Source of the DNA: Pseudomonas yamanorum | Lineage (GTDB): Bacteria; Pseudomonadota; Gammaproteobacteria; Pseudomonadales; Pseudomonadaceae | Direction of reading: 5' to 3' | DNA length: 64,000 bases | Assembly (NCBI RefSeq): GCF_900105735.1 | Contig: NZ_LT629793.1 | Location: 186,001-250,000 of the forward strand | In this document: piece after piece, positions 16,616-24,484 of the stretch | Layout: each line of letters begins with the position of its first letter | Numbering within the stretch: the stretch's first letter is position 1 | Notes under the pieces: generated by a model | Told to the model about the DNA's origin: nothing | Databases searched by the model: none | Seen by the model: only the letters and a program-made list of their open reading frames with translations | Made by a program: the position numbers and the translations under genes

Positions 16616-16643
16616 AAAAAGCCCCGGACTGACCGAGGCTATT
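16616..16643 (-). terminator. Rho-independent terminator of the 63-residue protein gene
   Basis: Read on the minus strand: AGCCTCGG, loop, CCGGGGCT, then TTTTTA. One position is a G-U pair in RNA. Confidence 0.75.
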
Positions 16644-16649
16644 GAGGGT

Positions 16650-16841
16650 TCAAGCATCATTGGCCACCGGCCTCGACCGCGCCTTGTACCCCGGCAGCGC
16701 TGCGGCGTACGCCAGTGCCTGCTCACGGGAGCCAAAGGATGCCAGGCGGTCGGCCTTGGTACAGACCCGCCACGGGCCGCTGTTGACCTGCACGATGTCA
16801 TAGCCGTTGAGATGCAGCTTGTTCAGCATGGGAGTGCTCAT
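16650..16841 (-). CDS. Small protein of unknown function
   Basis: 63 residues beginning MSTPMLNKLHLNGYDIVQVN and containing GPWRVCTKADRLASFGSREQ, which resembles short DUF2188-like or 'SPOR-like' beta-alpha units in which a W and a GS repeat recur. No signal peptide. GAGAGG precedes the ATG. Followed by a clear terminator, so it is probably transcribed alone. Confidence 0.55.
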   Translation of the reverse strand: MSTPMLNKLHLNGYDIVQVNSGPWRVCTKADRLASFGSREQALAYAAALPGYKARSRPVANDA

Positions 16842-16991
16842 AGTCACCTCTCTCTCCAGAGATAATCCAGGTGTTTGCCCGGTCTACCATACACCCGGGT
16901 AAAGCGGTGTAACCTACCGGGCGTCGCACAGGCGTGCGCTTCAAGCTGCAAAATCTGCTCCTGCCCGGCAAAGGCCACGGCCACCCTTCTG

Positions 16992-17534
16992 TTACTTCAC
17001 CTTGCTGCTGAGGTTGTCGACACTGCGCTTGAGGTCTTCAAGGCTGCGCTTCTGATCACTGACGGTGCTTTTGAGGCTGGACAGTTCGCTGGAGCTGGAG
17101 TTTGAGCTGGAACTTGAATTGCGCTTGAGGTCTTCAACCTCGCTCTTGAGCTTATCGATGGTGTTTTTCTGATCGGATACGGTGCGCTTGAGCTCGGACA
17201 GCTGGCCGTCACTGGAGCTGGAACTTGAGCCGGTGTTTTTCTTCAGGTCTTCAAGGGCGCGTGCCTGGCCTTCCAGCTTGCTTTCCAGACTTTGCATTTC
17301 GCTGTCATTGCGCTTGAGCGCGTCGCGCATGGCCTGAATGTCACCTACCGAAATATCCGACGGATGCAGGAAATATTCGCCACCTGCGCCCGAACTGCTC
17401 GCGGTGAGTCTGTTACCGGCCGACGCACCGAAATCCCCCCACCGAGCGGGACTCGCCGCCTGAACTGACGGTGCCATTGCACCTATCAACAACGAAGCGA
17501 CAACAGCGAGCGATGCTTTACCCACAATGGACAT
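16992..17534 (-). CDS. Exported coiled-coil protein with serine-rich linkers
   Basis: 180 residues. A signal peptide (MSIVGKASLAVVASLLIGAM, cleavage after SVQA) leads to a mature coiled-coil protein. From about residue 75 a heptad unit recurs: ALEDLKKN, SELKRTVSDQKNTIDKLKSE, SELSSLKSTVSDQKRSLEDL. The units are separated by pure serine runs (SSSSSS and SSSSSNSSSS). The DNA of the units is also similar, so they arose by tandem duplication. Function unknown; a periplasmic or surface stalk is plausible. Start at 17534 gives the signal peptide at the N-terminus. Confidence 0.65.
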   Translation of the reverse strand: MSIVGKASLAVVASLLIGAMAPSVQAASPARWGDFGASAGNRLTASSSGAGGEYFLHPSDISVGDIQAMRDALKRNDSEMQSLESKLEGQARALEDLKKNTGSSSSSSDGQLSELKRTVSDQKNTIDKLKSEVEDLKRNSSSSSNSSSSELSSLKSTVSDQKRSLEDLKRSVDNLSSKVK

Positions 17535-17631
17535 CAGTTGATTCCTTTCTGACTGGCCGAGATGGCACATCGCTATGACTGCATTTCTGAACACTTGTTC
17601 CCGTAAAGAGTTGCAGCCCCGCATACGAAAA

Positions 17632-17653
17632 AGCCCCGGCAAATGCCGGGGCT
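17632..17653 (-). terminator. Rho-independent terminator
   Basis: AGCCCCGGC / GCCGGGGCT stem with a four-base loop; on the minus strand it is followed by TTTTT. It would end the transcript of the TonB-domain lipoprotein gene upstream (17806-18210). Confidence 0.75.
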
Positions 17654-17771
17654 CGAAATATCCAACAGCCGGTGCGATGTGCTGTCCTTTCACACACCTT
17701 TCACAGTCGGGCACCTATGGTCATCTCAGCTCCTGGTGAAAACCTTTAAGCCCGCGACCCCCGTCGTGGGC
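17654..17771 (+). ncRNA. Candidate small RNA ending in a strong plus-strand terminator
   Basis: A GCCCGCGAC / GTCGTGGGC hairpin (17750-17771) followed by TTTTCTTT forms a strong plus-strand terminator, yet no plus-strand gene lies within several kilobases upstream. The 100 nt before it contain pyrimidine-rich unstructured sequence (CTTTCACACACCTTTCACAG) and an AGCTCCTGG. The 5' end and promoter are not evident, so the left limit is arbitrary. A terminator for leaky read-through is the alternative. Confidence 0.35.
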
Positions 17772-17805
17772 TTTTCTTTGCCTGTCATTTGGCCACAGGT
17801 TGCCG

Positions 17806-18210
17806 CTAGATTCGCTGCGGCGGTGAGCCGGTGCAAGCGCCCTGCTCCATGCAGAATACAAAGGGCGCCACCACTTCAACTTCGCCTTTACGCAGCATTG
17901 AGGGCGGGGGCGCAGGCACTGGCGAGGCCGCCGGAATAAATGCCTCCACTGCCCCGACGAAAAGATCCGAGCCTGTGTGGCTGACGATTTTGTGGCGTAT
18001 CAGGTTGCCTTTGGCGTCGACGACAAAGGCCACTCTGACCATGCCGGTCAGCCTTTGCAGGCGAGCTTCTTCGGGATAGGACTTGAAGTGGTTGAGGTGA
18101 GTGAGCAACTGATATTCCCATAAGCGCTTCTCTACCAGTTGCTCCTGGTGGTTGGGGCCGCTCGTGCAGGCACAAAGCAGTAAGACAAGTGCGATCCAGC
18201 TGTATTTCAT
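17806..18210 (-). CDS. TonB C-terminal-domain lipoprotein
   Basis: 134 residues. The N-terminus MKYSWIALVLLLCACTSGPN has a lipobox (LLCAC). The mature part has the TonB-CTD pattern: SYPEEARLQRLTGMVRVAFV, DAKGNLIRHKIVSHTGSDLF, then PVPAPPPS and VEVVAPFVF. Such domains contact outer-membrane receptors or peptidoglycan; this one lacks the usual Pro-rich spanning region and is too short to span the periplasm. No ExbBD neighbours. Confidence 0.7.
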   Translation of the reverse strand: MKYSWIALVLLLCACTSGPNHQEQLVEKRLWEYQLLTHLNHFKSYPEEARLQRLTGMVRVAFVVDAKGNLIRHKIVSHTGSDLFVGAVEAFIPAASPVPAPPPSMLRKGEVEVVAPFVFCMEQGACTGSPPQRI

Positions 18211-18271
18211 AAACGCAGTTCCGTTGACGTTTGGTTTGCGAAGTGAGGCTAATTATCCGGCGTTATGCTGG

Positions 18272-18970
18272 CTATCGCTTTGCGATCAGAGCGGGTAGCT
18301 CGTCGAGCGATTTTATAGTGTCTTGCGCGGGAGCAAGGCCTGCGGGCCATTGATGAAACCCCTGAAACCATACAGCGTACATCCCGGCGGCTTTTGCCCC
18401 TTGGTAGTCGTTTAGAGGGTGATCACCGACAAACCAGCAGTGCTCGGGAAGAACGCCTAACCGTGCAGCCGCCTCATGGAAGATTTCCCGTGCAGGTTTG
18501 GCTGTCCCGAACGCTTGCGAACTGACAACGGTACCAACCGACTGAGCGAAGGGCAATGCAGCGATGGTTTTCCTTCGCGAGTGCTCGGCGCCATTGGAAA
18601 CAATCCCGACCTTGATGTGTCTGTGCTCCAGCGCCTGAATCAACGCTGCAGCGCCCGGCATTGGCACGGCTGCGGCCGGAAAATGGCTGACCCAGTGCTC
18701 GACCAGGACCTCAGCCGGCTGCGGCACTCGCCACGGCAGTTGGTTGGCAAGGGTGTGGCCTACAGCTTCGCGGATCGAAGAGAATGCGGACTGCGGGGAA
18801 AGATAGCCGCCGCTGTCTTCCCGCAAAATCAGGTGCGTGATGTCGTCCAGCGTCGCGGGCCTGATGTGCTCGCCGAACTCAGCCAGGAACCGTTCGGCGT
18901 AGCGTCGGATACTCAAGGCGCGATGCGTCAGTGTGTTATCCAGGTCGAACAGAATGGCGCGCGGGTACAC
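18272..18970 (-). CDS. HAD-superfamily hydrolase
   Basis: 232 residues. Motif I is FDLDNTLTHR (nucleophile Asp9 and Asp11), motif II GIVSNGAEHS, motif III around the Lys of GTAKPAREIF, motif IV CWFVGDHPLNDYQGAKAAG. The helical cap lies between motifs I and II. This is a phosphatase or dehalogenase-like HAD of subfamily I; the exact substrate cannot be read. Cytoplasmic. The start overlaps no neighbour. Confidence 0.85.
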   Translation of the reverse strand: MYPRAILFDLDNTLTHRALSIRRYAERFLAEFGEHIRPATLDDITHLILREDSGGYLSPQSAFSSIREAVGHTLANQLPWRVPQPAEVLVEHWVSHFPAAAVPMPGAAALIQALEHRHIKVGIVSNGAEHSRRKTIAALPFAQSVGTVVSSQAFGTAKPAREIFHEAAARLGVLPEHCWFVGDHPLNDYQGAKAAGMYAVWFQGFHQWPAGLAPAQDTIKSLDELPALIAKR

Positions 18971-19002
18971 GAATGTTCCTCGTGGAAAACCAAATCTGCC
19001 TG

Positions 19003-19425
19003 TCAGGCGGTGGCACTGACGAGTGAACCGGTACCGCTTCCACCTTCAGAAGTGAGCGCCTGCAACAAAGCCGAGGAAGCAGACTGCAACGCTGCTGCCG
19101 TTGCGGCAATCTGCGTCTGGGCTGCTGCCACGGCGGCCGCCTTGGCGTCTGCGCTTTGATTGCTGGCCTGTGCCTTTTGCATGTTTTGCTGCTGCTCTTG
19201 AAGTTGCTTTTGCAACTCCGCAATTTGCTTTTTCAGCTCCTTGACGGTGTCGGACTCCTGCGACGTCGATGCGGCCTGGCCGGCCCCTGCGCCGGAAGCA
19301 CTTTTGGCATCGGTGGTCGGGCCGGGGCCCGAGGTGCCGGAAGCTTGTGTCTTGGAGCCATCACTGACACTGGCGGAGCTTGGACTGGTGGGCACAGAAG
19401 CAAGACTGCTGACGTTAGCGATCAT
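19003..19425 (-). CDS. FlxA-like coiled-coil protein
   Basis: 140 residues: a Ser/Thr/Gly-rich N-terminal half, then a coiled coil (VKELKKQIAELQKQLQEQQQ) and an alanine-rich helix. The middle motif resembles FlxA-like proteins, small coiled-coil proteins sometimes linked to flagella. No flagellar gene is near. The N-terminus carries no signal peptide. Function unknown. Confidence 0.5.
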   Translation of the reverse strand: MIANVSSLASVPTSPSSASVSDGSKTQASGTSGPGPTTDAKSASGAGAGQAASTSQESDTVKELKKQIAELQKQLQEQQQNMQKAQASNQSADAKAAAVAAAQTQIAATAAALQSASSALLQALTSEGGSGTGSLVSATA

Positions 19426-19529
19426 GTCAAATATCCAATTCCGGTATAGATCTTAATTGATCGGCGCTTTAGCCGATTCCTTTAACGCGTTATCGACCTT
19501 ACTGAACTTGGCTACAACGACGAACCGAT

Positions 19530-19898
19530 TCAGCGCCAAGGCCTCGAAAAGACGTTAACCAGGCTTCCATCAGGATCACGCAGCAATACCGAAGTGTTGC
19601 CCCATGGCATGACCGTCACCGGCATCACCACGTCTGCGCGACCGATACGCAGCAGGACGGCCTCGACATCATCCACTTGAAACTCCAGGATCGCCGAACG
19701 GTTGCTGGCGGCGACTGCCAATCCATCGTTATGAAGGCGGATCAGGCGTTCATCGGCTATGGCCAGGACCACGCCGTCGAGGTGAATTTCAGCGAACCCC
19801 TCAGCCAGATGCCTTGGCTCGACAGTCGTGAGGTTTTGATAGAACTGAACGAGCCGTTCAAAGTGGTTGGTAACGAGACGAACAGACGAGAATTTCAT
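19530..19898 (-). CDS. VOC-superfamily (glyoxalase/bleomycin-resistance-like) protein
   Basis: 122 residues with two beta-alpha-beta-beta-beta halves: VRLVTNHFERLVQFYQNLT at the start, FQVDDVEAVLLRIGRADVVM in the second half and VLLRDPDGSLVNVFSR at the end. These folds bind metal and catalyse isomerisation, or bind drugs. Which applies here is not visible. First of a series of genes with a resistance flavour on the minus strand. Confidence 0.75.
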   Translation of the reverse strand: MKFSSVRLVTNHFERLVQFYQNLTTVEPRHLAEGFAEIHLDGVVLAIADERLIRLHNDGLAVAASNRSAILEFQVDDVEAVLLRIGRADVVMPVTVMPWGNTSVLLRDPDGSLVNVFSRPWR

Positions 19899-19986
19899 TA
19901 TTTGACCTGGCGGAAGAGAGAGAGCTCACCTTAGTTCAAGCCTGCGTCAGTTCCTGACAGGAGTGTTTCGCCAGAGCGCTCCCGCT

Positions 19987-21213
19987 TTACGAAAAAACCG
20001 GCTCTGCCCGGGCGCGAAGTCCTGCGGCGATCATCAGGATAATGGCCGGGACGATCACTACGCTGGCCGACAGCATCGCCCCCTTGAACCCCGCCACATC
20101 CAGCGCACTGCCACCGATAATCACACCCAGCCCGATCGCGCTGTTGAGCACAGCTGTGTGGATGGCGGTCGCAGGCACCATGTGATCACCGGCGATCCTC
20201 AAGACCCACGTCTGCAGACCGGTAAACAAAGCGGAAATGGCCACGCCCCAGACCACCAGCAGGATAACCACGGACACGAGCCCGAGTGGCGGACCATAAA
20301 TACCCAAGGTCACCAACGCCAATGCCATCGCAACCAACGCCAGCAAAATGAACGCTTTCAAGTAGCGATCAATCAACAGCGCACTCAAGAGGTTGCCCAG
20401 AAAACCCGAGGCCCCGAAGGCAAACAGCAACACCGCAATCATGTACGAGGTAATTCCAGGCACCTGGCCAATAAACGGTTCGACAAAGGTGTAGGCACCA
20501 AAATGCGCGGCCGCCGTCAGGCCCGTGATGACGTAGGTGATCAAGAGGTCCTTGCGCCGCAGCACCACCGCAAAGCCCAGACCTTTGGCCAGCGAGGGAA
20601 TATGCAGGGAAGGCAGCACCAGGGCGATCGCACCGGCGCTGGCGACACACATCACGGCGAGGCACACAAAAGCCGTGCGCCAACCATCGTATTGGCCCAC
20701 CAGATTAATCAGCGGTACGCCCATGACCGTGGCGATCGTGATGCCGCCCAGCACAATCGAGGTGGCCAGTCCCACGCGGTGCGACGGCACGATATGCGCG
20801 GCGGTGGCTGCCACGATGGCCCAGAACACGCCATGGGCCAATGCGCCGACGGCGCGGGCACCGAGCAGAGAGGAAAATTCAGGGGATAACGCTGCCAGGC
20901 CGTTTGATAAGGCCAGTATCAACATCAACGCAATCAGCAGCGCCTTGCGGGGAACCCGGCGGTTCAACCAGTTGGATAGCAAGCCGCTGGCCGCCCCGAT
21001 CCAAGCGTATAGCGTTACGGTCAGCCCGACGGTAGACGGGGCTTGATCCAGGTCGGCGGATATTTGCGACAGCAAACCAATGGGGGCGAACTCGGAAGTC
21101 ACCATGGTAAAGGAGGCGATGCACAGCACACTGACTGCACACCATACCCGCAAGGCTGAATTGATCACCGGCAATGTCCGTCCCTGTTCATGGCTGAGTC
21201 GTCGTGACTCCAC
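19987..21213 (-). CDS. MFS efflux transporter (drug/sugar-efflux type)
   Basis: 408 residues and about twelve membrane helices. The N-terminal FTMVTSEFAPIGLLSQISAD and the helix-2/3 loop NRRVPRKALLIALMLILALS match the DHA1 family of drug:proton antiporters (Bcr/SotB/YdhP-like). It probably exports a small toxic compound or sugar. Neighbours encode Arr and other detoxification-type proteins, so it may share their purpose. Confidence 0.82.
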   Translation of the reverse strand: MESRRLSHEQGRTLPVINSALRVWCAVSVLCIASFTMVTSEFAPIGLLSQISADLDQAPSTVGLTVTLYAWIGAASGLLSNWLNRRVPRKALLIALMLILALSNGLAALSPEFSSLLGARAVGALAHGVFWAIVAATAAHIVPSHRVGLATSIVLGGITIATVMGVPLINLVGQYDGWRTAFVCLAVMCVASAGAIALVLPSLHIPSLAKGLGFAVVLRRKDLLITYVITGLTAAAHFGAYTFVEPFIGQVPGITSYMIAVLLFAFGASGFLGNLLSALLIDRYLKAFILLALVAMALALVTLGIYGPPLGLVSVVILLVVWGVAISALFTGLQTWVLRIAGDHMVPATAIHTAVLNSAIGLGVIIGGSALDVAGFKGAMLSASVVIVPAIILMIAAGLRARAEPVFS

Positions 21214-21238
21214 CTCGCGCGTCGCTCACTGAGACCGG

Positions 21239-21427
21239 CTAGTTATCGGGATTCCAAACGACGGCCTGTGCCACGACAACGTATTCGCCGTTAAAAGTTG
21301 CCGCTGGCGAACCATAAAGCTGGTAGCCCAGAGCAAGGGCCTCAGAGACGCGGTGACAGAAGGAGGCATCGTCCTTGCCTGTCAGAATCCGATAGGTGGG
21401 TAAGCCTTCAGGAGGAGAATGCTGCAT
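21239..21427 (-). CDS. DUF1737 small protein
   Basis: 62 residues, with YRILTGKDDASFCHRVSEAL, ALGYQLYGSPAATFNGE and VVVAQAVVW in order, which is the DUF1737 signature. Cytoplasmic, function unknown. It lies between the MFS gene and arr on the same strand, but gaps of 25 and 47 bases leave cotranscription uncertain. Confidence 0.75.
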   Translation of the reverse strand: MQHSPPEGLPTYRILTGKDDASFCHRVSEALALGYQLYGSPAATFNGEYVVVAQAVVWNPDN

Positions 21428-21474
21428 GGGGGCACCTGCTGGAACAATTGAAGAAAACCACTGGGCAATCTATA

Positions 21475-21891
21475 TCAGTCGATGATCACATCGCGACCCT
21501 CGGCCTTTAAACGGGCGAGGTTGTTCTTCATCTGCTGCAACCGCTCAGGCGGATGTCCTTGCCACTTCGTCACCTCAGCCACCACCCGCAACGGATCGCC
21601 GGAGCGATAGGACAGCGTGGGGTTGCCGGGAAACTTCTTATCCGTCACGTTGGGATCATCCATGATTGGCCCCGTTGGCTCCACCACATAAATCCGTTCC
21701 CGCTCACTGCCAAGCGCCAGCTCAGCGCCCCAGATGGCGGCATCCAGGGTGCCCGCGAAGTAGACCCACGACAGTGGTTTACCCTGCGTGAAATTGGAGG
21801 GGTAGCCGACGCGGATCATATCGCCCGGTTCCAGATCGGCCCGGGTGCCGTGAAAGAACTGACGGGTAAACATGCCAGCGGTGTTTGACAT
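21475..21891 (-). CDS. arr: Arr-type NAD+-dependent rifampin ADP-ribosyltransferase
   Basis: 138 residues, the family's normal size. Diagnostic stretches: FFHGTRADLEPGDMI (His14 in the HGT motif), WVYFAGTLDAAIWGAELALG, YVVEPTGPIMDDPN, FPGNPTLSYRSGDPLRVV and the WQGHPPE near the end. Arr enzymes transfer ADP-ribose from NAD+ to the C23 hydroxyl of rifampin and inactivate it. ATG 21891 was chosen because the homologous start is there; the ribosome-binding site is weak. Chromosomal context, no integron features seen. Confidence 0.85.
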   Translation of the reverse strand: MSNTAGMFTRQFFHGTRADLEPGDMIRVGYPSNFTQGKPLSWVYFAGTLDAAIWGAELALGSERERIYVVEPTGPIMDDPNVTDKKFPGNPTLSYRSGDPLRVVAEVTKWQGHPPERLQQMKNNLARLKAEGRDVIID

Positions 21892-21994
21892 GGGCTCGCT
21901 GCTCCGAGGATGAATTACAAAATCACTAAGGGTTGCACGGAACCCAGTGGCGGTGAACTGGCCCGGCGCTTGATCGCCAGGCCAGAGGGCTGAG

Positions 21995-22351
21995 TTAAAG
22001 CAGTACAGTGGAAAGCATACCCAAGGCTCCCAGGACGAACCCGATGAGTGCACCACGCCCTGGTGCCTCATGGAACAGCGACCAGACCACCACGGGTTCA
22101 AGCAGCAGCAAAGAGGTGACTGAGACCACGGTGACGATCCAGATATCACCGACAGCCACATACCCCAGCCAATACGCACCCAGCAGACAGAGCCCGGCAA
22201 AACACATAAGCACAACGGGAATGACAAACCCTTCCCAGGAGCTACTCCCTGTCTGAGCAAGCTTGGCGGTCACCACCTCACTGTAGATTGCACAAAACTC
22301 ACCGAGCACCATCAACCCTAGAGCAGAAACTCCGAGTAGTTCTTTGGACAT
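21995..22351 (-). CDS. Small four-helix membrane protein (SMR/EamA-like)
   Basis: 118 residues with four hydrophobic helices, the size of SMR-type transporters. The end, ALIGFVLGALGMLSTVLL after LLEPVVVWSLFHEAPGRG, resembles the C-terminal helices of EamA/SMR permeases, but the SMR glutamate of helix 1 (here near GEFCAIYSE) is only approximate. AAGGAG stands eight bases upstream. Possibly a metabolite or drug exporter. Confidence 0.6.
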   Translation of the reverse strand: MSKELLGVSALGLMVLGEFCAIYSEVVTAKLAQTGSSSWEGFVIPVVLMCFAGLCLLGAYWLGYVAVGDIWIVTVVSVTSLLLLEPVVVWSLFHEAPGRGALIGFVLGALGMLSTVLL

Positions 22352-22479
22352 ATCAAAAACTCCTTCGTATTCAACGCAATATTTTTCAGCTCCCAGCGAG
22401 CGATGCCGCTGTCCAGGAGCGTGTTGCAGTGATACGAAGCAGCCTTGAACAGGCCTGAATTACCGAAGTGCTTTTCCAT
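22318..22479 (-). CDS. Putative 53-residue small protein overlapping the SMR-like gene
   Basis: Starts MEKHFGNSGLFKAASYHCNT and ends KNYSEFLL. AAGGA lies seven bases before ATG 22479. The last 34 bases overlap the start of the downstream membrane protein gene in another frame, as in coupled operons. No known family; may be spurious. Confidence 0.3.
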   Translation of the reverse strand: MEKHFGNSGLFKAASYHCNTLLDSGIARWELKNIALNTKEFLICPKNYSEFLL

Positions 22480-22618
22480 GCTCATGTCCTTCAAAGGGTG
22501 TGAGTCTCTCAGCGCCCGGATGAGGGCACTCGTGGCGATCATACGTTCCGTTAGACACTGCGAACAACCCGGGCACCATAAGCAGGGGTATAGGGATCTC
22601 AAAGACACCAAAGGAAGA

Positions 22619-23641
22619 TCAATTACGCAGCTCTCTACTTTGTAGCCAGGTACTTATGGCCTCAACGAGCTCTGCCTTGCACTCCACTGGAAGCCAATGT
22701 CCGCCAGGCACGCTCGTCACGCTGAGATCTGCGCAGGCCGCGCGCATTGGATCGCCCAACCGATTGCCCGTGATGGTATTCATCTGGTCGTAATCGCCGT
22801 TCACAAACAGTACGGGCAATGACAGGCGTCCGCCGTTGGGCGCTCGGTGGGCGTAATCGATGTTGGCATCGTCGTTCAGATACCAAGCGCAGGGCGCGCC
22901 AAAACCATGCTCTTCGAACGTCCGCACCAGCACAGCGAAGTCCGCCTCGGGCCAAAGCGCGGGGTCTGGTTGGGTGGGTGGGGCTCGGTGCGCTTCGCCA
23001 AACCGCCCGCCTTTCCTGGTCACTTCTGCATTGGATGCAACCTTGCCGATGCTCGCAGGGTTTCCTTGTCGATAGATCGACGCCAGCGAGGCTGCTTTGT
23101 CCGCATCAAGATCGGCGACGGCGGAAGCAAAGTGCGTGTTGTAGTAGCGGTAATAGTCCCATTGACCGTCTGGATACTGGTCCGCCGGATAAATCCCTCG
23201 GTCAACCAGCGGCACCAGCGTCGGCAACGCGTTCGTGGAGGGGAAGTACGGGACCGAAATCAGCACCACGCCGCGGCTGCGCTGAGGTTCATGCGCGACC
23301 AATTCACCCGCCACAACGCTGCCCCAATCGTGGCCTACCCAGATTGCGGGCATTCCGCCGAGATGGTCATGAAGTTCTGCCATGTCTGCCACGATGTTTT
23401 CAATCGTGTACGCATCGATGGCGGCTGGCGCAGAGGAACCACCATAACCGCGCATGTCGGGTGCGACGCAGTGCCAGCCCTGGGCAGCGAACGCTTCCAT
23501 CTGCGCACGCCAGATCAAACTGAGCTCAGGCCAACCGTGCAGGAACATCATCAATGGCCCATCGGCAGTCCCCTGCTCTACATAATGCGTCGTATGACGG
23601 GGCGTACTGAAGACGCGCGGAGTGAGCGTGGAAGTGGACAT
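22619..23641 (-). CDS. Epoxide hydrolase-like alpha/beta hydrolase
   Basis: 340 residues. Oxyanion motif HGWPELSLIWRAQ, nucleophile Asp105 in GHDWGSVVAGELV, and the catalytic His in PGGHWLP near the end, with an NGDYD acid motif. This order fits soluble epoxide hydrolases (and related dehalogenases). Cytoplasmic. The gene is separated by about 280 bp from the divergent glycine-zipper gene; I see no distinct operator there. Confidence 0.82.
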   Translation of the reverse strand: MSTSTLTPRVFSTPRHTTHYVEQGTADGPLMMFLHGWPELSLIWRAQMEAFAAQGWHCVAPDMRGYGGSSAPAAIDAYTIENIVADMAELHDHLGGMPAIWVGHDWGSVVAGELVAHEPQRSRGVVLISVPYFPSTNALPTLVPLVDRGIYPADQYPDGQWDYYRYYNTHFASAVADLDADKAASLASIYRQGNPASIGKVASNAEVTRKGGRFGEAHRAPPTQPDPALWPEADFAVLVRTFEEHGFGAPCAWYLNDDANIDYAHRAPNGGRLSLPVLFVNGDYDQMNTITGNRLGDPMRAACADLSVTSVPGGHWLPVECKAELVEAISTWLQSRELRN

Positions 23642-23922
23642 AGGATCTCCTCATGCTAGGCCGGCCGACATAAGCGCCATATCGGCAGAATCACCGTTGG
23701 ATCTGCACCCTAGAGTAACGATCTCTATGATGCTTGCCAGCTTCCCGTCATATTGTCAGCCCTGTACCTGCCAACTGCAGCCAGACCCATCACGGCATAT
23801 CTTGTTACAACCATTCGCCCGCAGGCCCTGCCCTTAGAGAACTTCAAACTTTCACTCCAGTCCTAATGCCAGGCGTGCTTTAAACCGTGAGCGCCTGCTG
23901 ACAACCCATAGAGGTTCAAAAA

Positions 23923-24354
23923 ATGAAAATGACACTACCCGCCCTGGTTCTGGGTGTCCTCATTTCGCAAGGCGCAATGGCAGCCGGAGATGGCACCGCC
24001 GCTCTTGGAGGCGGCGTTGGTGGTGCACTTGGCAATATCGTAGGTCAACAGCTCGGCGGCTCAACGGGCGCGGCGGTAGGCGCAGGCGTAGGGGGTGCTG
24101 CCGGCAGTGCTGTCGGCGCTCAAAGAGGCAACAGAGCGGAAGCCGCGTTAGGTGGCGGTATCGGATCAGCTGGCGGGTCACTTATTGGTAATCGCCTCGG
24201 CGGCTCCACGGGCTCGACGATCGGTGCAGGTCTCGGCGGCGCCGCGGGTGGCGCGCTAGGAAACAACCTGGCGGACGATGAGAGCAATCATCGATCTGAT
24301 GGCAAGAAGCACAATGGCAAGAACAAGCATAAACACAAGAACAAGCATCGTTAG
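23923..24354 (+). CDS. Exported glycine-zipper protein with a His/Lys-rich tail
   Basis: 143 residues. Signal peptide MKMTLPALVLGVLISQGAMA, cleaved after AMA. The mature part is repeats of the glycine-zipper type (GGGVGGALGNIVGQQLGGS appears in varied form four times), predicted to insert in or associate with the outer membrane. The last 25 residues alternate Lys, His and Asn (KKHNGKNKHKHKNKHR), which could bind metals or nucleic acid. RBS GAGG. A terminator follows. Confidence 0.65.
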   Translation: MKMTLPALVLGVLISQGAMAAGDGTAALGGGVGGALGNIVGQQLGGSTGAAVGAGVGGAAGSAVGAQRGNRAEAALGGGIGSAGGSLIGNRLGGSTGSTIGAGLGGAAGGALGNNLADDESNHRSDGKKHNGKNKHKHKNKHR

Positions 24355-24373
24355 TTTCTGACGCTATTACATC

Positions 24374-24398
24374 GAAGCCCGGCCCAGCGCCGGGCTTC
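24374..24398 (+). terminator. Terminator after the glycine-zipper gene
   Basis: GAAGCCCGGC / GCGCCGGGCTTC hairpin, then TTATTTC. Confidence 0.75.
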
Positions 24399-24423
24399 TT
24401 ATTTCTGGCGCCAAAAACGAAAA

Positions 24424-24445
24424 AGCCCAGCAATCGCGCTGGGCT
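24424..24445 (-). terminator. Terminator of the lipoprotein gene
   Basis: AGCCCAGC / GCTGGGCT hairpin; on the minus strand it is followed by TTTTTCG. It faces the plus-strand terminator 25 bases away, so the two units are well insulated. Confidence 0.75.
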
Positions 24446-24484
24446 TAGATATGGAAACCGGGTAACCAATATGAGCCTTGCTAC

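Noticed and set aside
22819..23659. Open frames on the plus strand opposite the epoxide hydrolase gene
   Set aside because: The minus-strand gene carries the full catalytic motifs; the opposite frames are basic, unstructured and without start signals.
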